Positions 54,044 through 63,500 of a DNA stretch of 64,000 nt are shown one piece after another; position 1 is the first letter of the stretch, and each line of letters starts with the position of its first letter. The DNA is from Simiduia litorea (GTDB lineage: Bacteria; Pseudomonadota; Gammaproteobacteria; Pseudomonadales; Cellvibrionaceae). The stretch is from NCBI RefSeq assembly GCF_042853465.1, contig NZ_AP031497.1, positions 2,728,001 to 2,792,000 on the forward strand, in the 5' to 3' direction. The position numbers and the translations under genes are program-made. Below the pieces are notes generated by a model that did no database searches, had not been told where the DNA came from, and saw nothing but the letters and a program-made list of their open reading frames with translations.

Positions 54044-54057
54044 TGTAAGCGCTTACA
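54044..54057. promoter_or_regulatory. LacI-family operator 2 before the receptor
   Basis: A second perfect copy of TGTAAGCGCTTACA, 77 bp from the first. This spacing is near a whole number of helix turns, so repression by DNA looping is possible. Confidence 0.8.
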
Positions 54058-54385
54058 AATTAAGCCAAAGCTAACCTAGTGTCAAGCCGTATTAACAAAT
54101 TCAATCATGGCTATTTCAGCGAGGTGCGAATTCAAAAATAGGGGTTACAAAACTACCCACATAGCCGTAACACAAGGATTTAGCCATAGGGTTATGGCCG
54201 TTGTTTTTGGGCTAAAAGTGGACGTCGTACCAGGGGTCGCCTAGTCCGAGCCCCACCTCAATCGCAAGCCGTAAACGGGGAGGAAACGACTAAGCCGCGC
54301 GTCACTCTAAAACGGCTAGGGGGCACGAAGGCCACGCCCTATGAATCTCAGCGCCCGGACTTTGGCAAATAAGCCAACAAACTCA
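54058..54385. other. Intergenic region upstream of the receptor promoter
   Basis: No gene is supported. The only clear structure is a short hairpin GCCATA / TATGGC at 54183-54198. The right half is GC-richer and lies behind the LacI gene, where a terminator would be expected; none with a T-run is visible. Confidence 0.5.
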
Positions 54386-55390
54386 TTAACGCTTATATCT
54401 GCTCACAGAATCGCGCGTTACCAGCTCCGGCTCAAATATATTTTGAATGTCAAAGGCATTGTTTTTATACACATATTTTAAAACCCAATGCGCGGCCATG
54501 TTGGCCATTTCTCGAATGGGGTAGTTTATTGTGCACAGTTTCGGGTAGACGTAACGAGAGTAAGCAACATTATCAAACCCCACCACGGAAAGGTCTTGTG
54601 GAATAGCCAAACCCAGATCGCGAGCAGCGGTCATGGCACCCGCAGCCATTTCATCATTCGCGCACAGCAACGCGGTAAAATTTGAGCGCTGAGCGAGCAG
54701 GTGAGTTAAACCCTCGACTCCGCCCTCTTCTTGATAAGAGCCTTCAAACAATAGCTTTTCGTTAAACTTGACGTTGTACTCTGCCAGCGCTCGCTTATGA
54801 CCGGCCAATCGCTCTTGAGCGTCGTCCTTCCACAGCGGCCCAGAGATATAAGCGATTTTGCGATGCCCATTATCCAACACATGCTTACTGGCCAAATAAC
54901 CACCCAGTTCATTGTTTAAACTGATGCAATTTTTCGCCAGCTTAGGGATATTACGGCCAATAATGACGAGTGGTGTGCCCTTTTTCGCGAGCTTAATGAG
55001 ATAGTCATCGGTAACGGATTCAACATAGAGAATCAGCGCATCACAGCGGCGACTCAATAAAAACTCGATGGCATCTTCCTCTTTGGCGGCATCACTATGG
55101 CCGGCCGCGATAATCGCGTGGACATCGTGATTGCGCAACTCGGTTTCCACTTCACTCATCATCATGCCGTAGAAGGGGCCATGTAACTCAGAGATTAAGA
55201 CACCAACGCTACTGGTATGCTTTGACGCTAGGCCCTTGGCGATGGCACTCGGTCGATAACCGAGGGACTCCATAGCCGCAAGCACTTTTTGCTTAGTCTT
55301 TTCGCTAACCTGCGCATTTTTATTCATCACGCGCGACACGGTCGCGAGCGACACACCGGCAAGTTCAGATACATCGTAGATGGTTGCCAT
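54386..55390 (-). CDS. LacI family transcriptional regulator
   Basis: A 334-residue regulator. The N-terminal helix-turn-helix is ATIYDVSELAGVSLATVSRVMNK, with a hinge helix near YRPSAIAKGLASK, followed by a periplasmic-binding-protein-like sugar domain (GVLISELHGPFYG; ALLCANDEMAAGAM; SVVGFDNVAYSRY). It very probably binds the TGTAAGCGCTTACA sites before the receptor and in the symporter-GH1 gap, and the inducer is likely cellobiose or a related glucoside. AGGAA precedes the ATG. It follows the symporter gene on the same strand, so the two may share a transcript. Confidence 0.92.
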   Translation of the reverse strand: MATIYDVSELAGVSLATVSRVMNKNAQVSEKTKQKVLAAMESLGYRPSAIAKGLASKHTSSVGVLISELHGPFYGMMMSEVETELRNHDVHAIIAAGHSDAAKEEDAIEFLLSRRCDALILYVESVTDDYLIKLAKKGTPLVIIGRNIPKLAKNCISLNNELGGYLASKHVLDNGHRKIAYISGPLWKDDAQERLAGHKRALAEYNVKFNEKLLFEGSYQEEGGVEGLTHLLAQRSNFTALLCANDEMAAGAMTAARDLGLAIPQDLSVVGFDNVAYSRYVYPKLCTINYPIREMANMAAHWVLKYVYKNNAFDIQNIFEPELVTRDSVSRYKR

Positions 55391-55493
55391 AGAGTTCCTA
55401 GTTATCCCTTAATCTCGCCGAACTGTTTATTTAACTCACACCATTGATCAACATCACAACATCCATCAGCATCGTCGCCGTCATCGCGGCATT

Positions 55494-56822
55494 TTATACG
55501 GCCTGAAGCTTCAAATCTTCCTGCAATTTATCCACCGTCACCTGATCGAGTTTATAGCTGCGCATAATCCACGCAACCACCAAAGACCCAAGTGCTGGCC
55601 ACAAAGTAAACGACAGCCGGATACCCTCCTGAGTTTCAGCCGATTGCAGCACATCGGCCTGATAGCTGTAATAGGCCAACAGCCATCCCGCTATTGCACC
55701 ACCTAAGGCCAAACCGAGCTTAATGAAGAACACGATAGACGAGTACACCATGCCGGTTATCCGTATACCTGTCTTCCAATGACCATAATCTACGGTATCC
55801 GCCATTTTCGCCCATAGCAATGGCGTCGCCATCTGTAAAAACAGACACCAGAAAAAATACAAGCCGAAGGCCTGCACCAATTGCTCACTGCCAACAAAGT
55901 AACCAGCCCCACACAGCACCGCGGCAATTAGCTGCAGGCTAATATAGGCCTTAACCTTGCACATTCGCTTCGCTAGGGGCTGGGCTAAGGCGCAACCAAT
56001 AATATTGCCGATCATGCCCAAGGTAACGAATTGGGTAACAAGATCTTCGCGTAACAAATAATATTTAACGTAGAAAATAGCCAAGGTAGAGCGAATAACC
56101 ATGCCCGTTAATAAAAACAAGGCCGCTAGACACAGCACCCGCCACTGATCGTTTTGCCATAGCGAATACATGTCTTCGCGAATGCTGCTGCGCTGATCTT
56201 GTGGCGGCGCAATACGCTCTTTGGTTCCGGCAAAGCAAAGCAAAAACAACACGACACCAAGCGCACTCATTGCCATGATCGTGCGCTGGTAACCTAGGGC
56301 TTTATCGCCATCGCCGAAATAGCCAACCAAAGGCAGCGTGCAAGCGGTCACTAACAAGCCGCCCAGCATGCCAAACACGAAGCGATAGGATTGAACCGAG
56401 ACACGCTCTTTAGGTTCAGCCGTCAACACGCCGCCGAGCGCCGAATAGGGAATATTGATGGCGGTATAGGCCAACATCAGTAAGGCGTATGTACAAAAGG
56501 CATAGACAACCTTGCCCTCTTCACTCAAATCTGGGGTGGTAAATGCCAATACGCTGATAAAACCAAAGGGTAGCGCCAACCATAATAGATAGGGCCTAAA
56601 CTTCCCCCAGCGCGTATTGGTCCTGTCGGCCAAGCCTCCCATTAACGGATCAGTTACTGCGTCAAAAATACGCACAACCAAAAACAAGGTGCCCACCACG
56701 GCCGGTGAAATACCAAAAATATCCGTGTAAAAGAAGGTCAAAAACAACATGACAGACTGAAAAACAATATTACTGGCGGTGTCACCTAAGCCATAGGCGA
56801 CTTTTTCTCGAATGCTTAGCAT
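55494..56822 (-). CDS. GPH-family sugar:cation symporter
   Basis: A 442-residue inner-membrane transporter with 12 hydrophobic helices. It is of the glycoside-pentoside-hexuronide family (MelB relatives): start LSIREKVAYGLGDTASNIVFQ, then FDAVTDPLMGGLADRTNTRWGKFRPYLLW, which carries the conserved cation-site aspartates. It would take up the oligosaccharide brought in by the receptor. It is divergent from GH1 across a LacI-type operator; GAGG precedes the ATG. Confidence 0.9.
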   Translation of the reverse strand: MLSIREKVAYGLGDTASNIVFQSVMLFLTFFYTDIFGISPAVVGTLFLVVRIFDAVTDPLMGGLADRTNTRWGKFRPYLLWLALPFGFISVLAFTTPDLSEEGKVVYAFCTYALLMLAYTAINIPYSALGGVLTAEPKERVSVQSYRFVFGMLGGLLVTACTLPLVGYFGDGDKALGYQRTIMAMSALGVVLFLLCFAGTKERIAPPQDQRSSIREDMYSLWQNDQWRVLCLAALFLLTGMVIRSTLAIFYVKYYLLREDLVTQFVTLGMIGNIIGCALAQPLAKRMCKVKAYISLQLIAAVLCGAGYFVGSEQLVQAFGLYFFWCLFLQMATPLLWAKMADTVDYGHWKTGIRITGMVYSSIVFFIKLGLALGGAIAGWLLAYYSYQADVLQSAETQEGIRLSFTLWPALGSLVVAWIMRSYKLDQVTVDKLQEDLKLQAV

Positions 56823-56950
56823 AAAGCCTCGTCGATTAGATCTTGTTGAATAAGCGCGACCAATAATTGATCCGAACGCAGCTCAACCCGTTTTTATTAA
56901 AATATTAACCCGTCAAGGTTGACCAACTAGCATCAAAGCCTTAACCTAAA

Positions 56951-56964
56951 TGTAAGCGCTTTCA
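56951..56964. promoter_or_regulatory. LacI-family operator 3 between symporter and GH1
   Basis: TGTAAGCGCTTTCA differs from the receptor operators at one base. It lies in the 236-bp divergent gap between the symporter and beta-glucosidase genes and can control both. Confidence 0.7.
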
Positions 56965-57058
56965 TTGGATTAATCAACCTACTTTACTGAACCCTAAGTC
57001 TGCGCGCCAAACATATTAACAAACTAGCAAACCGCTATAACCCACAAGAGTCGTTGTT

Positions 57059-58396
57059 GTGACGTTAAAACTAGCTATACCTCAGACCTCCAAACTGAGA
57101 AAAAAGGATTTTATTTACGGCGTTGCCACGGCTGCTTTTCAAATTGAGGGCGCTGCTGAGTCTCGCCTGTCCTGTATCTGGGATACTTTCTGCGCCACCC
57201 CGGGCAAGGTCAGCGATAACGCCGATGGTTTAGTAGCCTGCGACCACCTTCGCCTCTGGCAATCCGACTTAGACCTTATTGAAAGCCTACAGGTTGATGC
57301 CTACCGCTTCTCCGTGTCTTGGGGCAGAGTTATTAATGCGGACGGCAGCCTAAACCACAGCGGCGTTGCGTTCTACATAAAACTATTGGACCGCCTAGCA
57401 GAGAAGAATATCAAAGCCTTTGTGACACTCTACCACTGGGATTTACCCCAACATCTAGAGGATAAAGGCGGCTGGTTAAATCGAGAAACCGCCTATTTAT
57501 TTGAGGATTACGCGGACAAGATAAGCCGCGTTTTCGGCCATCGAGTCCATTCCTACGCCACCCTAAACGAACCCTTTTGCAGCGCCTTCCTCGGCTATGA
57601 AAAAGGCATTCACGCGCCCGGCATTGCCGATCTTGGTGCCGGACGGCGAGCCGCACATCACCTACTCCTCGCGCACGGCCTAGCGCTTCGGGTGCTAAAT
57701 AAAAACAGCCCGAAAAGTTTAAATGGATTAGTGCTCAACATGAGCCCCACTTATCCTAAAAGCGACAGCGCCGGCGATATCGCCGCCGCACAATTGGCCG
57801 ATGACTTTTTGTTTCAATGGTATGCCCAACCGGTACTGGCAGGTAGCTATCCAGAAAAGGCGATGGCTTATATTCCCGAACATCAACGCCCGCCCATCGA
57901 AGATGGCGACATGGCCATCATTAGCCAACCCATGGATTACCTCGGCCTCAATTATTACACCCGCGCTATTTTTCATGCAGAAGCCGACACTGCCTTCGTA
58001 GAAACGGTGCCAGCGGATGCGGCGCTAACCGATATGGGCTGGGAAATTTTTCCACAAGGCCTCACGGACCTGTTAGTAAATCTACACCAACGCTACCCAC
58101 TACCCCCTGTTTTTATCACCGAAAATGGCGCGGCTATGCCAGACACAGTAGAAAATGGAGAAGTTAACGACATCGATCGCTTGGCTTACTACGATAGCCA
58201 CTTAAACGCCATTCACAACGCCGTCGAACAAGGTGTGGATGTGAAAGGCTATTTTGCCTGGAGCTTAATGGACAATTTCGAGTGGGCTTACGGTTACCAG
58301 AAGCGCTTTGGTATTGTGTATGTCGACTATGAGACACAAACCCGCACCATAAAAGCCAGTGGCCACGCCTACGCGAATTTTATTGGTAGCAGGTAA
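57059..58396 (+). CDS. GH1 beta-glucosidase
   Basis: A 445-residue cytoplasmic glycoside hydrolase of family 1. The acid/base Glu171 lies in ATLNEPFCSAF and the nucleophile Glu355 in FITENGAAM. The N-terminal FIYGVATAAFQIEGA and the QxxEG region WSLMDNFEWAYGYQKRFG are typical. It would cleave cellobiose and other beta-glucosides after import by the neighbouring symporter. There is no signal peptide. The start is the GTG at 57059 with AGAG upstream. A bidirectional terminator follows. Confidence 0.94.
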   Translation: MTLKLAIPQTSKLRKKDFIYGVATAAFQIEGAAESRLSCIWDTFCATPGKVSDNADGLVACDHLRLWQSDLDLIESLQVDAYRFSVSWGRVINADGSLNHSGVAFYIKLLDRLAEKNIKAFVTLYHWDLPQHLEDKGGWLNRETAYLFEDYADKISRVFGHRVHSYATLNEPFCSAFLGYEKGIHAPGIADLGAGRRAAHHLLLAHGLALRVLNKNSPKSLNGLVLNMSPTYPKSDSAGDIAAAQLADDFLFQWYAQPVLAGSYPEKAMAYIPEHQRPPIEDGDMAIISQPMDYLGLNYYTRAIFHAEADTAFVETVPADAALTDMGWEIFPQGLTDLLVNLHQRYPLPPVFITENGAAMPDTVENGEVNDIDRLAYYDSHLNAIHNAVEQGVDVKGYFAWSLMDNFEWAYGYQKRFGIVYVDYETQTRTIKASGHAYANFIGSR

Positions 58397-58478
58397 TAAA
58401 GGCGAATAACTAACCGACGAGGTTGCGATGATTCGCCACTGATGACACCAGCCACACGCTGGCAACCGCGTAAGAAAG

Positions 58479-58509
58479 AAAACGGCCACTCGCGAGAGTG
58501 TCCGTTTTT
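58479..58509. terminator. Bidirectional terminator between GH1 and GH5
   Basis: Stem AAAACGG-CACTC / GAGTG-CCGTTTTT around a GCGA loop. There are T-runs on both strands, so it can end both convergent transcripts. Confidence 0.85.
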
Positions 58510-58551
58510 ATTCAGCACTTTTATTCAGTTCTGCCATTCAATGAGATAGCA

Positions 58552-60243
58552 TCAACAGTTCTGCACAAACGTCCACGAGGCGTCACTGCCCGGCACCGAA
58601 TTGGTATACCAGTTAGCGCGATACAACTTACCCTGGTGCTGCATCTGCTCATTTTTTTCTAAGTGCGTATTGGGGCCGCCGTTATAGTCTGGTGTTGTCC
58701 AATTTGGGTAACTCGCCACACCGCTGCAACTCGCGGGCGGTGTTACCACCGTGCAGCCATTGCTATCCACTTGCGCGCCGGCCGGTGTATTGGGGCACTG
58801 ATCAACATTATCGGCAACACCGTCGCCATCGCTATCGGCAGGCACCGTGGTCTTAGGCTTAAATTCAATCCAATTAATATTAAATGGGCCCTTGGCAACA
58901 GCGATGGTGAGGTCTTGCTGACCAGCGCTAAGACTCATTGTACGAGTAACGGTTTGCCAGTTCTGCCAACCACCGGTATTAGGCACAGTCACAGTGTCGA
59001 GTACTTGATGATTACTTGATTTTTCCAAGCGGAAAGATGCGCCAGCCTGCGTGCTTGCCAAGCGAAAAGACACATCGTACTGACCCGATGATGGCAAGTT
59101 AACCGCGTAGCGCATCCAATCGCCGGCATCGATCCAGCCAACATTTTCACCACCACCCACGTCGCTGGTAACTTCAGTTTTTACGCCCTGCATGGCGCTA
59201 TAATTTTCCGCTTGCAATTTGCTGGTAGTCGGGCAATTGTTCGTGCAAGGATTAGGCGCAGAGCCAGCCCAGTTGCGCACGATGTCGCGCACCTTAACAC
59301 CAGACTCAGTCAGGCTAGCCCAACCACCGTTCGGACTGGCACCAGGCATCATCGCCGATGCACCTTCGACCTTATCGTTCACCGCCCAGTTCGCATGGCT
59401 AATGTTGCGCTCTTTCAAAAACGTCATCCACGCATCAGTGTTGCCGTGATTTACCCCACCATCACCGTTAGCGTTGACGGTGCCCCACTCGGTAACAAAC
59501 AGCGCCGCGTTATTGTCGAGTGCCGTTTGTGCCCACCCGCGTAAATCATCGAAGTGCGTGCCCGCATAAAAGTGCAGCGTGTAAGCGATATTGGTGCCTT
59601 GAATAGGATTTAACGCCGCCTCATCCACCCGTTGCGACCATTGCCGCGTGCCGACAATAATGAGGTTGTCTGGATCTACGGCACGAATCGCGTTTACCAC
59701 CGCTTGAGCATATGGCTTGATAGTACCGGCCCAAGACTGACTGGTTGGCTCGTTGTAAATTTCATAAATAACGTTCGGTAAATGACCGTAGGTCTGCGCC
59801 ATATCTTTGAAAAAATTGATGGCTTGGGTCTGATATTGTTCTGCGTTATGGGAGTGAAAATCAATGATGACGTACGTATCATTGGCAATAGCGGCGTCCA
59901 CCACGCGCGCCACTTTGGCACGATTACCAACGGGATCTTGGATGTACCCACCAGAATCTTCAACACCCATGGCTGCGCGAACAATGCTAGCCTTCCAGTC
60001 TGTTTTTAACCAAGCAACCGTATTGGCGGTGTAATATTTTTCGCCGCCCCAGCCATTATTACTCCAGAATAAACTGGCACCGGCAAAACTTTTTACTTCA
60101 CCGCCAGCGAGCACTTTATTACCTGATACAGTCAAAGGCTCTACGGCCTGCGCCGAAGGCCCAAATAGCGTTGCACATAGCGCCACAGCCCCTAAGCCGA
60201 CCCGCCAATTGCACCTGATCCACGATAGATTACGTTGCGTCAT
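58552..60243 (-). CDS. Secreted GH5 cellulase with CBM6 and C-terminal binding module
   Basis: A 563-residue secreted endo-beta-1,4-glucanase. Signal peptide to about residue 33 (GPSAQA-VEP). GH5 domain (about 35-345, subfamily 2 style) with acid/base Glu165 (IYNEPTS) and nucleophile Glu252 (FVTEWGTV). CBM6 module (about 352-475, QAENYSAMQGV ... FNINWIEFKP). One thrombospondin type 3 calcium repeat (DSDGDGVADNVDQCPNTP). C-terminal CBM5/12-like domain with aromatic residues (YPNWTTPDY ... WYTNSVPGSDASWTF). GGGAGA precedes the ATG at 60243. It lies in the sugar locus but I see no copy of the LacI operator before it. Confidence 0.92.
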   Translation of the reverse strand: MTQRNLSWIRCNWRVGLGAVALCATLFGPSAQAVEPLTVSGNKVLAGGEVKSFAGASLFWSNNGWGGEKYYTANTVAWLKTDWKASIVRAAMGVEDSGGYIQDPVGNRAKVARVVDAAIANDTYVIIDFHSHNAEQYQTQAINFFKDMAQTYGHLPNVIYEIYNEPTSQSWAGTIKPYAQAVVNAIRAVDPDNLIIVGTRQWSQRVDEAALNPIQGTNIAYTLHFYAGTHFDDLRGWAQTALDNNAALFVTEWGTVNANGDGGVNHGNTDAWMTFLKERNISHANWAVNDKVEGASAMMPGASPNGGWASLTESGVKVRDIVRNWAGSAPNPCTNNCPTTSKLQAENYSAMQGVKTEVTSDVGGGENVGWIDAGDWMRYAVNLPSSGQYDVSFRLASTQAGASFRLEKSSNHQVLDTVTVPNTGGWQNWQTVTRTMSLSAGQQDLTIAVAKGPFNINWIEFKPKTTVPADSDGDGVADNVDQCPNTPAGAQVDSNGCTVVTPPASCSGVASYPNWTTPDYNGGPNTHLEKNEQMQHQGKLYRANWYTNSVPGSDASWTFVQNC

Positions 60244-60447
60244 TATTATCTCCCTGCAAGGAATGTATGTGTTTGCGCAAGTAATATCCCACAAACCAGC
60301 CGCACCTTATAGTCGAAATATATATTTGATCATCTTACCAAGATTTTAAGGCGAAAAAGACATTAAATGACGCTCAACAATTCCTAATCCAAATTAAAAT
60401 GCGTATATCAAGAGAACTTAAGTACCACTTGATTGAAGAAATTGAGC

Positions 60448-60474
60448 AAAAAAAACGGCGCCCTAAGGCACCGT
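60448..60474 (-). terminator. Terminator after the di-heme protein gene
   Basis: Stem ACGGTGCC / GGCGCCGT (one G-U pair), four-base loop, then eight T on the minus strand, 38 bp after the stop. Confidence 0.85.
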
Positions 60475-60511
60475 ATAAGCGACGAGAGAAAACGCCAAAC
60501 GAGAAAAGGTT

Positions 60512-63500
60512 TTACAAACTTTTTAAGAAGTCCATCAGCGCATTGCGATCGGCAGAGGACAAGCTTTCGTAACTCAGCTTGGTCGCCTCGGCTTCACCGC
60601 CATGCCAACGGATAGCTTCATCAAGGGTACGCGCGCGACCATCGTGTAAATAACTCTCAACCGGGGTGCAATATTCATGACCATCAAGACCAAAGGTATC
60701 CCAGCCATGCTGACCCGCAACACCACCAGTTACGCAAGCGGACAAGCCCAAACCCCACAAGGGCGCCGTACGCCATTCGGCGCCAGTTGCCTCGCCCTCG
60801 CCTAAATTATCAGCTAAACCTGCGCCCATATCGTGCAGTAACAGATCGGTATAGGGGCGAATGGTTTGATCGCGCAACTCGGCGAGCGGATGGAACTCAG
60901 AAGTTTGAAAAGTCTCGGTGTGACAAGCCTGACAACCGATAGTGTTGAACACGGCTTTACCTTGAATCACGCTAGCGCTATTGTAATCGCGCTGTGGGCG
61001 CACACCCAAGAGTGAAATGTATTTCACCAAATTATCGAGGTGTTGATCGCCCAGTTCGACGCCTTGCGTGCCGCAGTCAAATTGATTGGCACCGCAGTCG
61101 GGCGCCGGCATTACCGAGGTCATAACACCCATATCGGTATTGAACGCTGCTGCAACTTGATGCTTAACACTGCTCGCTGCAGCTTTGTAACCAAAACGTC
61201 CTAAGCGCGTTACACCCGTCACTGGATCTATCACTCTTTGTGCTCGACCAGAAATGCCATCGCCATTGGCATCGTTCTCATCGGCAAGGTTTAACACCGC
61301 TTGCTCAGGGATAGCCTCCAGCAAACCTATGCCGTTTAATTGCGGTGCAATACGTGCGGAAAATGTTTCCGGTACCACGCCACTGAATTGATAGTTAGGT
61401 TTGCGTAAACCATTGCTTTCGGAAAAAGATGCAATAGACGGCGCGCCTTCTGTGGCGGCGCCAGCGCTAACCTTTGGCTGCAACACACGGCCCAAGTCTG
61501 GGTGAGAATTGCCGAAGGCGTCCCCAACTTTAAACACCCACTTATCTAAGGTCTCGCCAATTGCCGCCACTTCGGCACGGCCGTTGCGCACATGACAGGC
61601 CGCGCAGCGCTGATTGATATAGTGAGGGCCAACTAAACCCGGCATACCCGTAAAAATGCCATTTTCCGGATTTTCATCGTGACTACCATCGACGAAAGAG
61701 GTGTGATGCACGCGGCGGCCCAGCACAAAAGGCTGACCGTTGTCGTAACCTAAATTAGTCGCCATTTGTTGAAAATGCCCATCGGGCTCTGCCGTCATCT
61801 GCACGTGTAAACTGGTATCACCACCTAAGCGTGCGGATGCCGGAACCGGAATGGTGTCGCGCTGTAAGCGATTACCACCTTGGAACGCCACTTTATCGGT
61901 CACATCCCAAGGCACTATGCCTTGACCGACGATGTACAAAAAGGTGGTGCCGTAATAATTCGAACGACCGCGCGGCAAGGTAGTGGCATCTAAAAATTGG
62001 CTAATTTCAAATTCCAACTTATCGCCAACCTGAATATTTCTACCTTCGCGACAGTTATAGGTTTCCTCTTTCCAATAGTGGGTATTATCCACCATATTCA
62101 TTACACCATTGCCGCAATACTCCGCCAAGGTATTCATGCCGATATACCACCAGCGATTTTCCGCCTGCAGGTCATCGAGTTTATTTTCGGTCACGACATT
62201 CATACGAATGCTGGTGCCGCCCTTAGCGACATAATCGACAATTTCAATCGCCGCTGTGCGATCTTCCCAGTAAAAAGTAAGGTAGTGGTCGTACGCTTGG
62301 AAATGATTTTCTTTAGCATGTCGATCGCGCGCGCGATCGGAAAAGCGCGTTACCAAAGCATCGCCGCGATCGTATTGAATGACAGGTTCAAGTGCCGTAC
62401 TAGCATCGAATAGCGGCGCTATATTACCCAGCTCAGTGCCATAACTTACTGTCCACCACACGCCGCCAACACCCTGACCGACTGTGCTGCCAGCGCTTGG
62501 ATCGGCGGCATAGAAATATAGGGGTCGACCATTGTGAGTGACCTGCACACTGCCATCCGTGCGCGTCACACTACCAAGACCTGCAACGCCACTGGCATTG
62601 CCATCAGACATCAAGAGCGGCGGCCAGCTGGTGGCACAGTTGCCATTACAGCTACTGCCTGCGTTACCTTGATCGTTATCGAAAACATAAAGACTAAAAC
62701 CGGGTTTTGACGAACCCACACCACCAACCAACAAACCGTTGGCAACCGCTACTTCTATGTTATTGGTAGGCGGAGTAACCACGGGGCAACCGGAAGCATC
62801 TACTGCCGTTCCAGCCGGGGTGCCGGGGCAGGCATCGGCACTGTCGGCAACGCCGTCGCCATCGCTATCTTGAACCGGATTACCGCCGCCATTAACGGTA
62901 AAACTTTGCTCTGCGCTATCGACGGCATAACCTTTTTCGGTGTCCCAATAGGTGAACGAGTAGGTTAAGACAGTGCTGGGAGCTAAGCCTGAAACGCTAT
63001 AACTATTAACGCCATTGGCCTGTGTCATAGCGACATTAATTTGACCACCGCCAGCAACACGATAATGTAAATCGGCCCAACTACTGGTGTTGACAAAAAA
63101 GCGCACGCTATCGGCACTGGTTTGCTCAACACCATAAACACTCACAGGCACCGGGCAACCATTGGCTTGCACGGGCACACCGGCCGCGGTATTTGGACAT
63201 TGATCAGCACTGTCTATAACACCATCACCGTCGCTGTCGGCGGGTAGCGCGCAACCGAAACTGTCCACGGGAACATTTGCCGCACTGCCCGGGCACTGAT
63301 CATTGGCATCGGGCACACCATCAGCATCGCTATCAAGCACGGTGACGGAGGTAAAATGCAGCCAGTTAAGATTGATTCCGGGTGCGTTGAATGTCACACG
63401 CACCGTATGTAAACCTGACGTTAGGTAAACTTGGCCGGCCGCTTGGCTTACAAAACTCTGCCAGCCACCGGTGCTGTCGACATTGTTTGCGCCTAAATCG

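Noticed and set aside
54058..54385. Riboswitch or small RNA before the receptor
   Set aside because: Only one short hairpin is visible and no known riboswitch core sequence was found.
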